Origin: Streptomyces physcomitrii | GTDB lineage: Bacteria; Actinomycetota; Actinomycetes; Streptomycetales; Streptomycetaceae | Assembly (NCBI RefSeq): GCF_012273655.1 | Contig: NZ_JAAWWP010000002.1 | Span: 62,001 to 126,000 of the forward strand | DNA length: 64,000 nt | Direction of reading: 5' to 3' | Part shown: positions 36,666 through 46,246 of the stretch, one piece after another | Layout: each line of letters opens with the position of its first letter | How positions within the stretch are numbered: the first letter of the stretch is position 1 | Made by a program: the position numbers and the translations under genes | Notes under the pieces: generated by a model | What the model was told of the DNA's origin: nothing | The model's database searches: none | Seen by the model: the letters and a program-made list of their open reading frames with translations, nothing else

Positions 36666-36980
36666 GGCACCCGCACCTCGCCGATCCGCGGACCGCGTCT
36701 CCCCCGGCCGCCGCTCCCTGCCCGGCGGACGGCGGCGCGGTCGTCCGTGGCATCCATCGTCCCGCCGCCGGTGATGCGTGGGCAGCCCACACTGTTCGCC
36801 GCCCCGCTCCCGCCCGCCCTCTTGACTACTACGGGATTCCGCACCTTCACCCTCCGACACCCCTCAACTTTAGACTCAATCCAAGCTAAGATGACGTCCT
36901 GAAGGCTTCGGGCCGGAGAGTCACGGGCGAAGAGTTCCGAGCCGGGAAGAAGCCGGGCCGAAGAGTCTGGGAGGCCATCC
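36666..36980. other. Divergent region between two small conserved genes
   Basis: This 315-bp gap holds the promoters of both small genes. The segment 36860-36900 (CAACTTTAGACTCAATCC) is notably AT-rich for this genome and is the likely promoter core of the plus-strand gene. No gene is seen. Confidence 0.45.
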
Positions 36981-37370
36981 ATGTACGACCCGATCCGCAC
37001 CAAGTCGGTCCACTCGATGGCCGGCGGGCAGGACGACGCCTACCCCCACCGCAGCCGTGAGGAGGAGCTGGACATCCAGCTCGCCGGGCATCTCGCCGCC
37101 CTGCTCGCCGTCACCGACGAGCTCGGGGACGAGAGCGCCGCCGCGCGCATCGCCGAGCAGCTCACCCGGCTCCGCGGCGCCCCACCCGTCCGGCACCCGG
37201 ACCCCGGCGAGGGCGACACCGCCTCGCTGCATCACCGGGCCCACGCCCTCGCGGGCCGCGCCCTGGTCGTCGCCGCCTCCCGGGCCGACACCGCGGCCGC
37301 GATCCTCGCCGCCGAGCGGATGGACGCGCACACCGCGGCCCTGGCCGCACTCCGCCCGGCCGCGGCCTGA
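36981..37370 (+). CDS. Conserved hypothetical actinobacterial protein
   Basis: The 129-residue protein is almost entirely helical and Ala-rich (REEELDIQLAGHLAALLAVT; HHRAHALAGRALVVAASRAD), with no signal peptide or membrane segment. Codon use is normal. It converges on pckG, with a strong terminator between them. I do not recognise a function. Confidence 0.72.
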   Translation: MYDPIRTKSVHSMAGGQDDAYPHRSREEELDIQLAGHLAALLAVTDELGDESAAARIAEQLTRLRGAPPVRHPDPGEGDTASLHHRAHALAGRALVVAASRADTAAAILAAERMDAHTAALAALRPAAA

Positions 37371-37454
37371 GCCCGGCTCCCGCACCCGAGTCCCGCTCCC
37401 CCACCCGGGCCCGGCTCCCGCACCTGAGTCCGGCCCCGTACGCACACGGCCCCA

Positions 37455-37498
37455 TACGTGCCTGACCCCGCCGAAGGACCGGCGGGGTCAGGCACGTA
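37455..37498. terminator. Bidirectional terminator between the hypothetical gene and pckG
   Basis: TACGTGCCTGACCCCGCCG (37455-37473) pairs perfectly over 19 bp with 37480-37498 around a 6-nt loop. It lies between two convergent genes and ends 23 bp from the pckG stop. Confidence 0.9.
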
Positions 37499-37521
37499 CA
37501 GCCGCTGGGCGGGAGCGGGAC

Positions 37522-39351
37522 TCAGCCGAGGCGCTCCACCAGGGCCCGGTACTCGTCCCACAGCTCCTTCGGCGTGTGGTCGCCGAAGGTGTTCAGGTGC
37601 TCGGGGACCAGGGAGGCCTCCTCGCGCCAGATCTCCTTGTCGACCGTGAGCAGGAACTCCAGGTCGGCCTCGGAGAGGTCGAGGCCCTCGGTGTCCAGGG
37701 CGGCCTTGGTCGGCAGCACGCCGATCGGGGTGTCGACACCCTCGGCGCGGCCGTCGAGCCGGTCGACGATCCACTTCAGTACGCGGCTGTTCTCGCCGAA
37801 GCCGGGCCAGACGAACTTGCCGGCCTCGTTCTTGCGGAACCAGTTCACGTAGTAGATCTTCGGCAGCTTGGCGGCGTCCTTGCCCTTGGCGACGTCGACC
37901 CAGTGGCCCATGTAGTCGCCCATGTTGTAGCCGCAGAACGGCAGCATCGCGAAGGGGTCGCGGCGCAGCTCGCCGACCTTGCCCTCGGCGGCGGCGGTCT
38001 TCTCGGAGGCGACGTTCGCGCCGAGGAAGACCCCGTGGTTCCAGTCGAAGGACTCGGTGACCAGCGGCACCGCGCTGGCCCGGCGCCCGCCGAAGAGGAT
38101 CGCCGAGATCGGCACGCCCTTCGGGCTCTCCCACTCCGGCGCGATGATCGGGCACTGCGCGGCCGGGGTGGTGAAGCGGGCGTTCGGGTGCGCGGCCGGG
38201 ACGCCGGACTCGGGGGTCCAGTCGTTGCCCTTCCAGTCGGTCAGATGGGCCGGGGTCTCCTCCGTCATGCCCTCCCACCACACGTCGTTGTCGTCGGTGA
38301 GCGCGACATTGGTGAAGACCGAGTTGCCCCAGAGCGTCTTCATGGCGTTGGCGTTGGTGTGCTCGCCGGTGCCGGGGGCGACGCCGAAGAAGCCGGCCTC
38401 CGGGTTGATCGCGTAGAGGCGGCCGTCCTCGCCGAAGCGCATCCAGGCGATGTCGTCACCGATGGTCTCGACGGTCCAGCCGGAGATCGTCGGCTCCAGC
38501 ATCGCGAGGTTGGTCTTGCCGCAGGCGGAGGGGAAGGCCGCCGCGACGTACTTCGACTCCCCCTGCGGCGGGGTCAGCTTGAGGATGAGCATGTGCTCGG
38601 CGAGCCAGCCCTCGTCGCGGGCCATCACCGAGGCGATGCGCAGCGCGTAGCACTTCTTGCCGAGCAGGGCGTTGCCGCCGTAGCCGGAGCCGAAGGACCA
38701 GATCTCGCGGTCCTCGGGGAAGTGCGAGATGTACTTGGTGGTGCTGCACGGCCACGGCACGTCCTCGTCCTCTTCGGCGAGCGGGGCGCCGACGGTGTGC
38801 ACGGCCTTCACGAAGAAGCCGTCCTCACCGAGCTGGTCGAGGACCTCCTGGCCCATCCGGGTCATGGTGCGCATGGAGACGGCGACGTAGGCGGAGTCGG
38901 TGATCTCGACGCCCAGCGCGGACAGCGGCGAACCCAGCGGGCCCATGCAGAAGGGGACGACGTACATGGTGCGCCCGCGCATCGAGCCGCGGAAGATGCC
39001 TCCGTCGCCGTCCTTGCCCTGGAAGACCTCGCGCATCTCGGCGGGCGCCTTCCAGTGGTTGGTCGGGCCCGCGTCCTCCTCCTTCGCCGAGCAGATGAAG
39101 GTCCGGTCCTCGACGCGGGCGACGTCGGTCGGGTCGGAGGCGGCGTAGTAGGAGTTGGGGCGCTTGACCGGGTCCAGCTTTCTGAAGGTGCCCTTGGCCA
39201 CGAGCTCATCGGCGAGGCGCTCGTACTCCGCCTCGGTTCCGTCGCACCAGACCACCTTGTCCGGCTGGGTCAGTTCGGCGATCTCGTTCACCCAGGCGAT
39301 GAGGCCCTGATGACGGGTGGGGACGGTGGGAGCCGCGATGTCGCGCGCCAC
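37522..39351 (-). CDS. pckG: Phosphoenolpyruvate carboxykinase (GTP)
   Basis: The enzyme converts oxaloacetate and GTP to phosphoenolpyruvate, CO2 and GDP, the entry to gluconeogenesis. The 609-residue protein has the GTP-type signature [15 protein letters not shown] (P-loop with the active-site Cys), [20 protein letters not shown] and [23 protein letters not shown] at 39351 is chosen because AGGAG lies 5 nt upstream; the longer frame to 39537 has no such site. It is divergent from the hemolysin III gene. Confidence 0.95.
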   Translation of the reverse strand: MARDIAAPTVPTRHQGLIAWVNEIAELTQPDKVVWCDGTEAEYERLADELVAKGTFRKLDPVKRPNSYYAASDPTDVARVEDRTFICSAKEEDAGPTNHWKAPAEMREVFQGKDGDGGIFRGSMRGRTMYVVPFCMGPLGSPLSALGVEITDSAYVAVSMRTMTRMGQEVLDQLGEDGFFVKAVHTVGAPLAEEDEDVPWPCSTTKYISHFPEDREIWSFGSGYGGNALLGKKCYALRIASVMARDEGWLAEHMLILKLTPPQGESKYVAAAFPSACGKTNLAMLEPTISGWTVETIGDDIAWMRFGEDGRLYAINPEAGFFGVAPGTGEHTNANAMKTLWGNSVFTNVALTDDNDVWWEGMTEETPAHLTDWKGNDWTPESGVPAAHPNARFTTPAAQCPIIAPEWESPKGVPISAILFGGRRASAVPLVTESFDWNHGVFLGANVASEKTAAAEGKVGELRRDPFAMLPFCGYNMGDYMGHWVDVAKGKDAAKLPKIYYVNWFRKNEAGKFVWPGFGENSRVLKWIVDRLDGRAEGVDTPIGVLPTKAALDTEGLDLSEADLEFLLTVDKEIWREEASLVPEHLNTFGDHTPKELWDEYRALVERLG

Positions 39352-39599
39352 GATTGCTCCTAAGTGAGGGATTTTGAGGGTGAGTGCCCCGTTGTGGAGA
39401 TGAGTGCCCCGTGGGGGCCGCGACCCGGATGCTTCGTGACCGCTCATCCGGTGCCGCCTGCTCTCATTTGAGATCATGCGACGGACGTGTTCATCTGTCC
39501 AGAGGGCGTCACACTTGAGCGGAGTGAGCATCACCACTTCCCTCAGCTCACCGAGACGCGCATACCGCCGACTTACGGTGCCGTAGGTACGATCGGCCT

Positions 39600-40349
39600 A
39601 TGAGCTCTCCCGCCCCAGACTCGATCGGGACGACCGCAGCGCCTCGTCCCTCCTCGCCCGCCGGGCAGTCCACCGACTCCCCGGCCAAGGCCGCCGCCCT
39701 CCAGACGGCCGCCCTGATCAAGCCGCATCTGCGCGGATGGCTGCATGCGGGCATGTTCCCGGCCGTGGTCATCGCGGGCCTCGTGCTCACCGCGCTCGCC
39801 GACTCCCCCCGGGGCCGGATCGCCTGCGGCATCTACACGCTGACGGCCTGCCTGCTCTTCGGCGTGAGCGCCCTCTACCACCGCGGCAACTGGGGCCCGC
39901 GCGCCGACGGCGTGCTGCGCAGGCTCGACCACGCCAACATCTTCCTGATCATCGCGGGCACCTACACCCCGCTGACGATCCTGCTGCTGCCCGGCGGCAA
40001 GGGGCAGTGGCTGCTCTGGGGTATCTGGGCGGCCGCCGCGGCGGGCATCCTCTTCCGGGTCTTCTGGGTCGGCGCCCCGCGCTGGCTCTACACCCCCTGC
40101 TACATCGCGATGGGCTGGGCGGCCGTCTTCTACCTCCCCGACTTCATGCGGACCGGCGGCATCGCCGTCCTGGTCCTGGTGGTCGTCGGCGGCCTCCTCT
40201 ACAGCGCGGGCGGCGTCATCTACGGCGTCAAGCGCCCGAACCCCTCCCCGCGCTGGTTCGGCTTCCACGAGGTCTTCCACTCCTTCACCCTCGCGGCCTT
40301 CGTCGTGCACTACGTGGGCATCTCCCTGGTGGCCTACCAGCACGCCTGA
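39600..40349 (+). CDS. Hemolysin III / PAQR family seven-helix membrane protein
   Basis: The 249-residue protein has a ~40-residue hydrophilic N-terminus and seven membrane helices. The zinc-site residues of the PAQR/hemolysin III family are present: SALYHR in helix 2, LRRLDHANIF (Asp-His) in helix 3, and FGFHEVFHSFTLAAFVVHY with three His near the C-terminus. These proteins are putative lipid hydrolases (ceramidase-like) of unclear bacterial role. Confidence 0.92.
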   Translation: MSSPAPDSIGTTAAPRPSSPAGQSTDSPAKAAALQTAALIKPHLRGWLHAGMFPAVVIAGLVLTALADSPRGRIACGIYTLTACLLFGVSALYHRGNWGPRADGVLRRLDHANIFLIIAGTYTPLTILLLPGGKGQWLLWGIWAAAAAGILFRVFWVGAPRWLYTPCYIAMGWAAVFYLPDFMRTGGIAVLVLVVVGGLLYSAGGVIYGVKRPNPSPRWFGFHEVFHSFTLAAFVVHYVGISLVAYQHA

Positions 40350-40423
40350 GCGGCACCCGGCGGCCCCGGCGACCGGCGGGAAATCCCCCGGCCACCGGGG
40401 CCGCCGCATGTCATCCTGGCCCG

Positions 40424-41146
40424 GTGAACGGTCCGGAGATCCACATCCGATTCGCCCCCGGGCCGGCCCTGTTCGTGCCGCACCACCGCCGCGCCGGGAC
40501 CACCGCGCTGCGCACCGACGGCGTCTCCACCCTCGGCCATGTCGTCGAATCGGCCGGGGTACCGCTCACCGAGGCCGGGACCCTGCTGGTGGACGGCCGC
40601 CCGGTCGAGCCCTCCCACGTACCCGCCGCCGGGGAGCACATCGAAGTACGCGCCGTGACCCGCCCCCAGCGGCTGCCGGGCGCCCCGCTGCGCTTCCTGC
40701 TCGACGTCCACCTCGGCACGCCGGCCCGGCGGCTGCGGCTGCTCGGCGTGGACGCCGCGTACGAGTCGGAGGACATCGGCGACCCCGCCCTCGCCACCCG
40801 CTCCGCCGCCGAGCGCCGGGTCCTGCTCAGCCGGGACCGCGGCCTGCTGCGCCGCCGCGAACTCTGGGCCGGCGCCTACGTCTACAGCGACCGCCCCGAG
40901 GAGCAACTCCGCGACGTACTGGGCCGCTTCACTCCTCGCCTCGACCCCTGGACCCGCTGCACCGCCTGCAACGGCCTGCTCCGCGCGGCCGGCAAGGAGG
41001 AGGTGGCCGACCGCCTGGAGGGCGGCACCCGCAGCGGCTACGAGGTCTTCGCCCGGTGCACGGCCTGCGCACGGGTGTACTGGCGCGGCGCCCACCACGA
41101 ACAGCTGGAGTCGATCGTGGCGGGGGCGGTGGCGGAGTTCGGCTGA
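40424..41146 (+). CDS. Mut7-C RNase-domain protein with N-terminal ubiquitin-like fold
   Basis: The 240-residue protein has an N-terminal ThiS/ubiquitin-like part (residues 1-80). A Mut7-C domain follows: FLLDVHLGTPARRLRLLGVD (Asp of the PIN-type nuclease), RVLLSRDRGLLRRRELW, and a zinc ribbon RCTACNGLL ... FARCTACARVYW with four Cys. A PIN-like RNase role is predicted from the fold. The GTG start at 40424 has no strong alternative. It converges on the DUF255 gene. Confidence 0.88.
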   Translation: MNGPEIHIRFAPGPALFVPHHRRAGTTALRTDGVSTLGHVVESAGVPLTEAGTLLVDGRPVEPSHVPAAGEHIEVRAVTRPQRLPGAPLRFLLDVHLGTPARRLRLLGVDAAYESEDIGDPALATRSAAERRVLLSRDRGLLRRRELWAGAYVYSDRPEEQLRDVLGRFTPRLDPWTRCTACNGLLRAAGKEEVADRLEGGTRSGYEVFARCTACARVYWRGAHHEQLESIVAGAVAEFG

Positions 41147-41198
41147 GGGGCGGTGGGCCGGCCGCCTTCGCGCGCGACCCGCCCCGGCCGACGGTTCC

Positions 41199-43259
41199 TC
41201 AGCCCTCCGCCGTCTCCCGTACCCCCACCTGCTCCGCCAGTACGGCCGCGCTCGTGGTCGGTGCCTGGCAGACGAAGCCCCGGCAGACGTACGCGGTCGG
41301 GGCGCCGTCGACCAGGGGCCGGTCGGCGAGCAGCGGGAGTTCCCCGCTGCCGGGGCCGCCCGCGGCGACGACCGCTCCGGGCGCGGTGCCGAGCAGCGCG
41401 AGGCGGTGGAGTGCGCCGCCGCTGCCGCCGACCACGGCGATCTCGCGGGGGCCGTCGAGCAGCGCCTCGGCCACCGCGAGCCCGTGCCCGATGAAGCGCG
41501 GCACCCGGGGGCCGAGCACCCGGACCACCCCGAGGGCGCGTTCGGCGGCGATGCGGTGGGCCGCGGAGCCGGTCTGCGCCGCGTACGAGAGCAGGGCGCC
41601 CGCGGCGGCGGTCCAGCCGGAGGGGGTGGCGTTGTCGGTGGGGTCCTGCGGGCGGCGGATGAGTTCCTCGGCGTCCGTGGCGGTGTCGAAGAGGGCGCCG
41701 GAGTCCGCGTCCGCGAACTGGCCGAGCACATGGTCGAGCAGGAAGCCCGCGAACTCCAGCCAGACCCCCTCCCCGGTCACCGCGGCCAGCGCGAGGAAGC
41801 CCTCGGCCACGTCCCCGTAGTCCTCCAGGACCCCCGCGTTCGTACCCGCCCTGCCGTCCTTGGAGGTACGGGTCAGTCGCGCGTGCTCGTCCAGGTGCAG
41901 CCGTACCAGCAGGTCGGCGGCGCAGACCGCGGCCTCCACCAGGTCGGGGCGGTCGAAGTAGGCGCCGGTCTCGGCGAGGGCGGCGACGGCGAGGCCGTTC
42001 CAGGCCGCGACCACCTTGTCGTCGCGGCCGGGGGCGGGGCGCTCGGCACGGGCGGCGAGCAGCCGCTCCCGGATCGACTCGATCTGCCCCGCCTCGGCCA
42101 TCAGGCCGTCCTTGCGCGGGAGTTGGAGGACCGAGGCGCCCTTGCCGCCCTCGCTGAAGGTCCCCTGGACGCTCACCCCGAAGTACTCGGCGGCGAAGAC
42201 CGCGTCCTTGTCCCCGAGCACGGCCCGCAACTCCTGCGGCGTCCATACGTAGTAGGCGCCCTCCTCGTGGGCGTGGCTGCCCTCGGGCGCGTCGGCGGGC
42301 TCGCTGTCGGCGTCGAGCGCGGAGGCGAACCCGCCCTCCGCGGTGCGCAGTTCGCGGACCATGAAGTCGGCGGTCTCCAGCGCCACGCGCTTGGCGAGCG
42401 GGGAGCCGGTGGACCGCCACAGGTGCGCGTAGGCGCGGCAGAGCAGGGCGTTGTCGTAGAGCATCTTTTCGAAGTGCGGCACCACCCACTCCCGGTCCAC
42501 GCTGTACCGGGCGAATCCGCCGCCGAGTTGGTCGTAGATCCCGCCGCGGGCCATCGCCTCGCAGGTGTCCTCGGCCATCTGCAGCGCACCCTCGGAACCG
42601 GTACGCGCATGGTGGCGCAGCAGGAACTCGACGACCATGGACGGCGGGAACTTGGGCGCCCCGCCGAAGCCGCCGTGCGCGGTGTCGTAGTCCCGCGTGA
42701 GCGCGAGCAGCGCCGCCGCCTGCTCCTCGGGGCCGGGTGCGGTGCCGTCGCCGTAGGAGATCTCCCGCTCGGACAGGTCCTCCACGATCTTCGCGGCAAC
42801 CTCGTCGACTTCCCCGCGCCGGGTCCGCCAGGCCTGGCTGACCCCGTCGAGCACCTGCCGGAAACCGGGCATGCCGTGCCGCGGCTCCGGCGGAAAGTAC
42901 GTACCGAAGTAGAAGGGCCGCGCCTCCGGCGTCAGAAACACCGTCATCGGCCACCCGCCCTGCCCGGTCGCCGCCTGCACGGCCTCCATGTAGACCGCGT
43001 CGACATCGGGCCGCTCCTCCCGGTCCACCTTGACGTTCACGAAGTGCTCGTTGAGATAGGCGGCGGTCTGCGCGTCCTCGAAGCTCTCGGTGGCCATGAC
43101 GTGGCACCAGTGGCAGGCGGAGTATCCGACGGACAGCAGCACCGGCACATCCCGGCGTTGCGCTTCGGCCAGTGCCTCCTCTCCCCAGGGCCACCAGTCG
43201 ACGGGGTTGTCGGCGTGCTGGAGGAGGTAGGGCGACTGGGAGTGAGCCAGGCGGTTCAT
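41199..43259 (-). CDS. DUF255 thioredoxin-domain protein (YyaL/SSP411 family)
   Basis: The 686-residue protein has an N-terminal thioredoxin-like domain starting [20 protein letters not shown], with the active-site CHWC at residues 49-52 and [21 protein letters not shown] long (alpha/alpha)6-barrel glycoside-hydrolase-like domain follows ([33 protein letters not shown]). The molecular function is unknown, possibly N-acylglucosamine epimerase-like. A longer upstream frame overlaps the TetR gene and is not used. The length is normal. Confidence 0.92.
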   Translation of the reverse strand: MNRLAHSQSPYLLQHADNPVDWWPWGEEALAEAQRRDVPVLLSVGYSACHWCHVMATESFEDAQTAAYLNEHFVNVKVDREERPDVDAVYMEAVQAATGQGGWPMTVFLTPEARPFYFGTYFPPEPRHGMPGFRQVLDGVSQAWRTRRGEVDEVAAKIVEDLSEREISYGDGTAPGPEEQAAALLALTRDYDTAHGGFGGAPKFPPSMVVEFLLRHHARTGSEGALQMAEDTCEAMARGGIYDQLGGGFARYSVDREWVVPHFEKMLYDNALLCRAYAHLWRSTGSPLAKRVALETADFMVRELRTAEGGFASALDADSEPADAPEGSHAHEEGAYYVWTPQELRAVLGDKDAVFAAEYFGVSVQGTFSEGGKGASVLQLPRKDGLMAEAGQIESIRERLLAARAERPAPGRDDKVVAAWNGLAVAALAETGAYFDRPDLVEAAVCAADLLVRLHLDEHARLTRTSKDGRAGTNAGVLEDYGDVAEGFLALAAVTGEGVWLEFAGFLLDHVLGQFADADSGALFDTATDAEELIRRPQDPTDNATPSGWTAAAGALLSYAAQTGSAAHRIAAERALGVVRVLGPRVPRFIGHGLAVAEALLDGPREIAVVGGSGGALHRLALLGTAPGAVVAAGGPGSGELPLLADRPLVDGAPTAYVCRGFVCQAPTTSAAVLAEQVGVRETAEG

Positions 43260-43345
43260 GTCGGCATCGTTGCACGACCGGGATCCTCGGGCCCACCTCG
43301 CGAGGCCGGTTCCGGCGTTCCCCGGCCGCGGCGGTGGCCGAGACC

Positions 43346-43936
43346 TCAGGAGTTCCGGGCCGCTTCGAGGTGGCCGAGTTCGGTGGCGACGGCCTCCTTC
43401 AGGAGGGTGCGCGCGTGGTCGATGGCGAGGCCTCCGCTCAGCCAGCGCATGCTGAGCCCCTCGACCAGGGCGGTCAGCCGCTCTGCCGCGGCGGCGAGGG
43501 CGGCGGCCGGGGACAAGGGGTGGACCCGGCCGAGGAGGGCGGCGATCTCCTGCACCCAGACCAGGGTGGCGCGGGCGAGGTCTTCGCGCAGCACGGGCTC
43601 GAAGACAGCGCTCGCCCGGAGCTCCCCCCAGGCGGAACTGTTCTCCTCGACCTCCGGCGTGTCCTGGAGTTCGAGCAGCAGGGCATGCTCCAACTCCTCG
43701 CGGGGGCCGAGAGGTTCGGCACCGGCCGGGCGGTCCTGGGTGTAGCGCGCGGCCCGGTCGTTGATGAAGGCCAGGGTGTGACGCAGGATCCCGGTGCGGT
43801 CCTTGAAGTGGTAGTAGATCAGCCCCGTGGACACTCCAGCCTCGGCCGCGAGCTCCTCGACACGCAGTCCTCGTACCCCGCGTCGGGCGATCATCCGTGC
43901 GGCCGCTTCGAGGATCTGCGTACTGCGAGAAGCCAT
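43346..43936 (-). CDS. TetR-family regulator divergent from the exported deiminase gene
   Basis: The 196-residue protein has a TetR helix-turn-helix ([20 protein letters not shown], then [20 protein letters not shown], residues ~10-55) and a BetI-like C-terminal domain. A 16-bp palindrome GACTGAAACTTTAGTC lies 33 bp upstream of its start, and a near-identical site lies before the divergent deiminase gene. It most likely represses both itself and that gene. The inducer is unknown; agmatine or a polyamine is a reasonable guess. Confidence 0.88.
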   Translation of the reverse strand: MASRSTQILEAAARMIARRGVRGLRVEELAAEAGVSTGLIYYHFKDRTGILRHTLAFINDRAARYTQDRPAGAEPLGPREELEHALLLELQDTPEVEENSSAWGELRASAVFEPVLREDLARATLVWVQEIAALLGRVHPLSPAAALAAAAERLTALVEGLSMRWLSGGLAIDHARTLLKEAVATELGHLEAARNS

Positions 43937-43968
43937 CTTCCGCCCTTCGATCTCGCACCGTCCGTACT

Positions 43969-43984
43969 GACTGAAACTTTAGTC
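43969..43984. promoter_or_regulatory. TetR operator 1: GACTGAAACTTTAGTC
   Basis: The imperfect palindrome has matching arms GACT/AGTC and AAA/TTT and lies 33 bp before the TetR start codon, a position that blocks its own promoter. It differs from operator 2 at only two positions. Confidence 0.75.
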
Positions 43985-44144
43985 CGGTGCGATCCGTGCG
44001 GACGGGCGGGCCCCGGCCGGGGGCACCCGGTCCGGCAGTGGAGCGGCAGCTGAGCGCTGTCCGTGCCCGGGCGAGGAATCGGGACGAGGAATCGGGACGT
44101 CGCGTCCACGTGGTCGTCGGTGACACGATCACTCCGGACTGTTT

Positions 44145-44160
44145 GACTGAAAATTCAGTC
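44145..44160. promoter_or_regulatory. TetR operator 2: GACTGAAAATTCAGTC (perfect palindrome)
   Basis: This exact 16-bp palindrome overlaps a TTGACT -35-like box (44143-44148) and is about 140 bp before the deiminase start. Its near identity to operator 1 supports one TetR protein controlling both directions. Confidence 0.78.
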
Positions 44161-44299
44161 AGTGTCAGAGTGGGGCCAAGTCCCGGAGTGGGGCCGAGTC
44201 ACTGCATCCGCCTTGCCCGGAGCCCGCGGTTCCAGGAGTCCCCTTGCAGGAGGGGCCACTTCCGGGAGGGGCCGCCCACCGAACCCCTGGGAGTTCTCC

Positions 44300-45442
44300 G
44301 TGTCCCCTGAGCCGACGTCCCGCCGCAGCGTTCTGCGCACCTTCGCCGGTGTCGGCGTGTTCGCCTTCGGGGCAGCCGCCTGCGGCCCCGAGGAGGGCGG
44401 GGGTGGCGACGTCACCCCGGCGTCCGCCGGTGCCCGGCACTTCGGTGCCGAATGGGAGAGCCACACCCGGACGTTCATGTCCTGGCCCGCTCTGCGGTCG
44501 GTGTGGGGTGAGGACCTGCCGTACGTCCGCGAGGACATCGCCCGTGTGGCGCGCGCGGTCGCGGAGTACGAGGAGGTCGTGATGATGGCCCGGCCGGGTC
44601 AGGTGGACACGGCGCAGCGGGCCTGCGGTTCCCAGGTCGAGGTGATCCCGCTCGCGGTCGACGATCTGTGGGCGCGGGACACCGTGCCCGTGTTCGTCGA
44701 GGAGTCGGGCAGGACCCTGGGGGTCGACTTCCGCTTCAACGGCTGGGGCGACAAGCAGGTCCACGACAATGACGGCACGGTCGGGCGCCGGCTGCTCGCC
44801 GAGTACGGGATCGCGCGCGCCAAGGCTCCGCTGGTCGGCGAGGGCGGCTCGTTCGAGACGGACGGCGAGGGCACGCTGCTGCTGACCGAGAGTTCGCTGG
44901 TCAACAGGAACCGCAACCCCGGCAGAAGCCGTGCCCGGATCGAGGCCGAACTCAAGAGCGCCCTCGGTGTGCGGAAGGTGATCTGGCTGGCCGGGGTGCG
45001 GGGCCAGGACATCACCGACGCCCATGTCGACAGCCTCGTCCGCTTCACGGCGCCCGGAGTGGTCCTGGTCGACAGGGCCGCGCCCGGAAGCCCGCCGGAC
45101 GTCTGGTCGCGCTCGGCGGACCAGGCACGGAAGGTGCTGCGCGAGGCGACCGACGCCCGGGGCCGGAAGCTGGAGGTGATCGATCTGCCGCAGCCCGACC
45201 CGGGCAGGATCACCGGAGCCGGTGACGACTTCGTCTCCACCTACGCCAACTTCTACGTGGCCAACGACGCGCTGTTCATGCCCGGTTTCGGCGACACCAG
45301 GGCCGACGACCGGGCCGAGGCGATCCTCCAGGAGCAGTTCCCGGACCGCGACATCGTGCGGGTACGCATCGACACCATCGCCTCCGGCGGGGGCGGCATC
45401 CACTGCGCGACCCACGACCAGCCGGGCAGACCCGCCGCGTGA
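44300..45442 (+). CDS. Agmatine deiminase / peptidylarginine deiminase-family protein, Tat-exported lipoprotein
   Basis: The 380-residue protein belongs to the PPAD/agmatine deiminase family that converts guanidino groups to ureido groups. The catalytic Cys369 is in GGGGIHCATHDQP. Other family blocks include DDLWARDTVPVFV, GEGGSFETDGEGTLLLTE and ITDAHVDSLVRF. The N-terminus has a twin-Arg motif (SRRSVLRTF, residues 7-15) and a lipobox-like GAAAC (Cys28), so it should be exported folded and lipid-anchored, unlike cytoplasmic AguA. The GTG at 44300 has GGGAG 6 nt upstream. Confidence 0.88.
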   Translation: MSPEPTSRRSVLRTFAGVGVFAFGAAACGPEEGGGGDVTPASAGARHFGAEWESHTRTFMSWPALRSVWGEDLPYVREDIARVARAVAEYEEVVMMARPGQVDTAQRACGSQVEVIPLAVDDLWARDTVPVFVEESGRTLGVDFRFNGWGDKQVHDNDGTVGRRLLAEYGIARAKAPLVGEGGSFETDGEGTLLLTESSLVNRNRNPGRSRARIEAELKSALGVRKVIWLAGVRGQDITDAHVDSLVRFTAPGVVLVDRAAPGSPPDVWSRSADQARKVLREATDARGRKLEVIDLPQPDPGRITGAGDDFVSTYANFYVANDALFMPGFGDTRADDRAEAILQEQFPDRDIVRVRIDTIASGGGGIHCATHDQPGRPAA

Positions 45443-46246
45443 GCGGGCCCCGGCGATCGGCACCCGGCTCACCACCTCGTCCCCGCTGAGCGGGCGCAGC
45501 GATCCGGTCCCCGACTCGCCCCGGAGCCGCTCCCCCGCCCCAAGGCGCCGCCGCGGTGCGTACCACCCCCACGCGTACGCACCGCGGCGGCGCCGTTCGC
45601 TGCCCCGGACCGAGGTGAGGAAGCGGCTCAACGCCCTTCCGGATGTTCGGATTTCCCCAGGGCGTATTGCGGCCCCGCCGGTTTCCCCCGAGGCATTGCT
45701 CCGTCCCCCTGCTGCTCCCCCCACCCCATTCCCCCGCCGACCGGAATTCCGCAATCCGCCCCCGCGCCCCGTCGTTTTCCCTCGTGCTTTCCGCTCTCCG
45801 GGGCTCCCTCTGCAGCCCGGGACCGCCCCGCGACGCACGGTGAACGATGTCTCCGGCACCGGACCGGGGGCCCGTTTTCGTGGTCCCCGTAGAGGGGTGA
45901 AGGCCGTGGCGCACAGCCGCGTACCCCTCGTCGACCAGGGAGAAGAGTCCGCTGAGACGTCCATCTCAGCGGCTTGTAAGCGGACTTCCAGAGCAGTCTG
46001 ACACCGTAATCGTGCCTGGGTACGTACGCCCGGAGAGATATCCGAAGCCGCTCCGCGCAAACGGTCGTCGACCGTCGTGGAGACACTGCCCCGCGCAGGC
46101 TCGAATACCGCTCTGCGCCACAGCTTCAAGCCCGTCGAAGAGGGAGCGGAAAGAAATTCCTGAGCGCCGCGGAGAAGGGCGGTGCGCAGCGGAGAAGCAC
46201 GGCCGGTGTCCGACGAGTTCATCCGAGTGAAGGGAAGTACCCACCA
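45443..46246. other. 804-bp intergenic region before the P450 gene
   Basis: It starts with the long terminator at 45544. The rest (45595-46246) has no convincing protein frame. An inverted repeat CCGCTGAGA / TCTCAGCGG lies at 45949-45972 and is followed by CTTGTAAG. The last ~300 bp are less GC-rich and probably form the promoter and leader of the P450 operon. Confidence 0.5.
45544..45594 (+). terminator. 20-bp perfect-stem terminator after the deiminase gene
   Basis: Bases 45544-45563 (GGCGCCGCCGCGGTGCGTAC) are the exact reverse complement of 45575-45594, around an 11-nt loop, 101 bp after the deiminase stop. There is no T-tract. Confidence 0.88.

Larger units (their letters stand above)
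43937..44299. other. Divergent regulatory region between TetR and deiminase genes
   Basis: This 363-bp gap contains no gene. It carries two related 16-bp palindromes (43969 and 44145), listed separately, and a TTGACT hexamer at 44143 that overlaps the second one. The segment between them is plain GC-rich sequence. Confidence 0.6.

Noticed and set aside
37352..39537. Longer N-terminal version of pckG starting near 39537
   Set aside because: The AGGAG-preceded GTG at 39351 gives the normal family length; the extension has no ribosome-binding site or homology.
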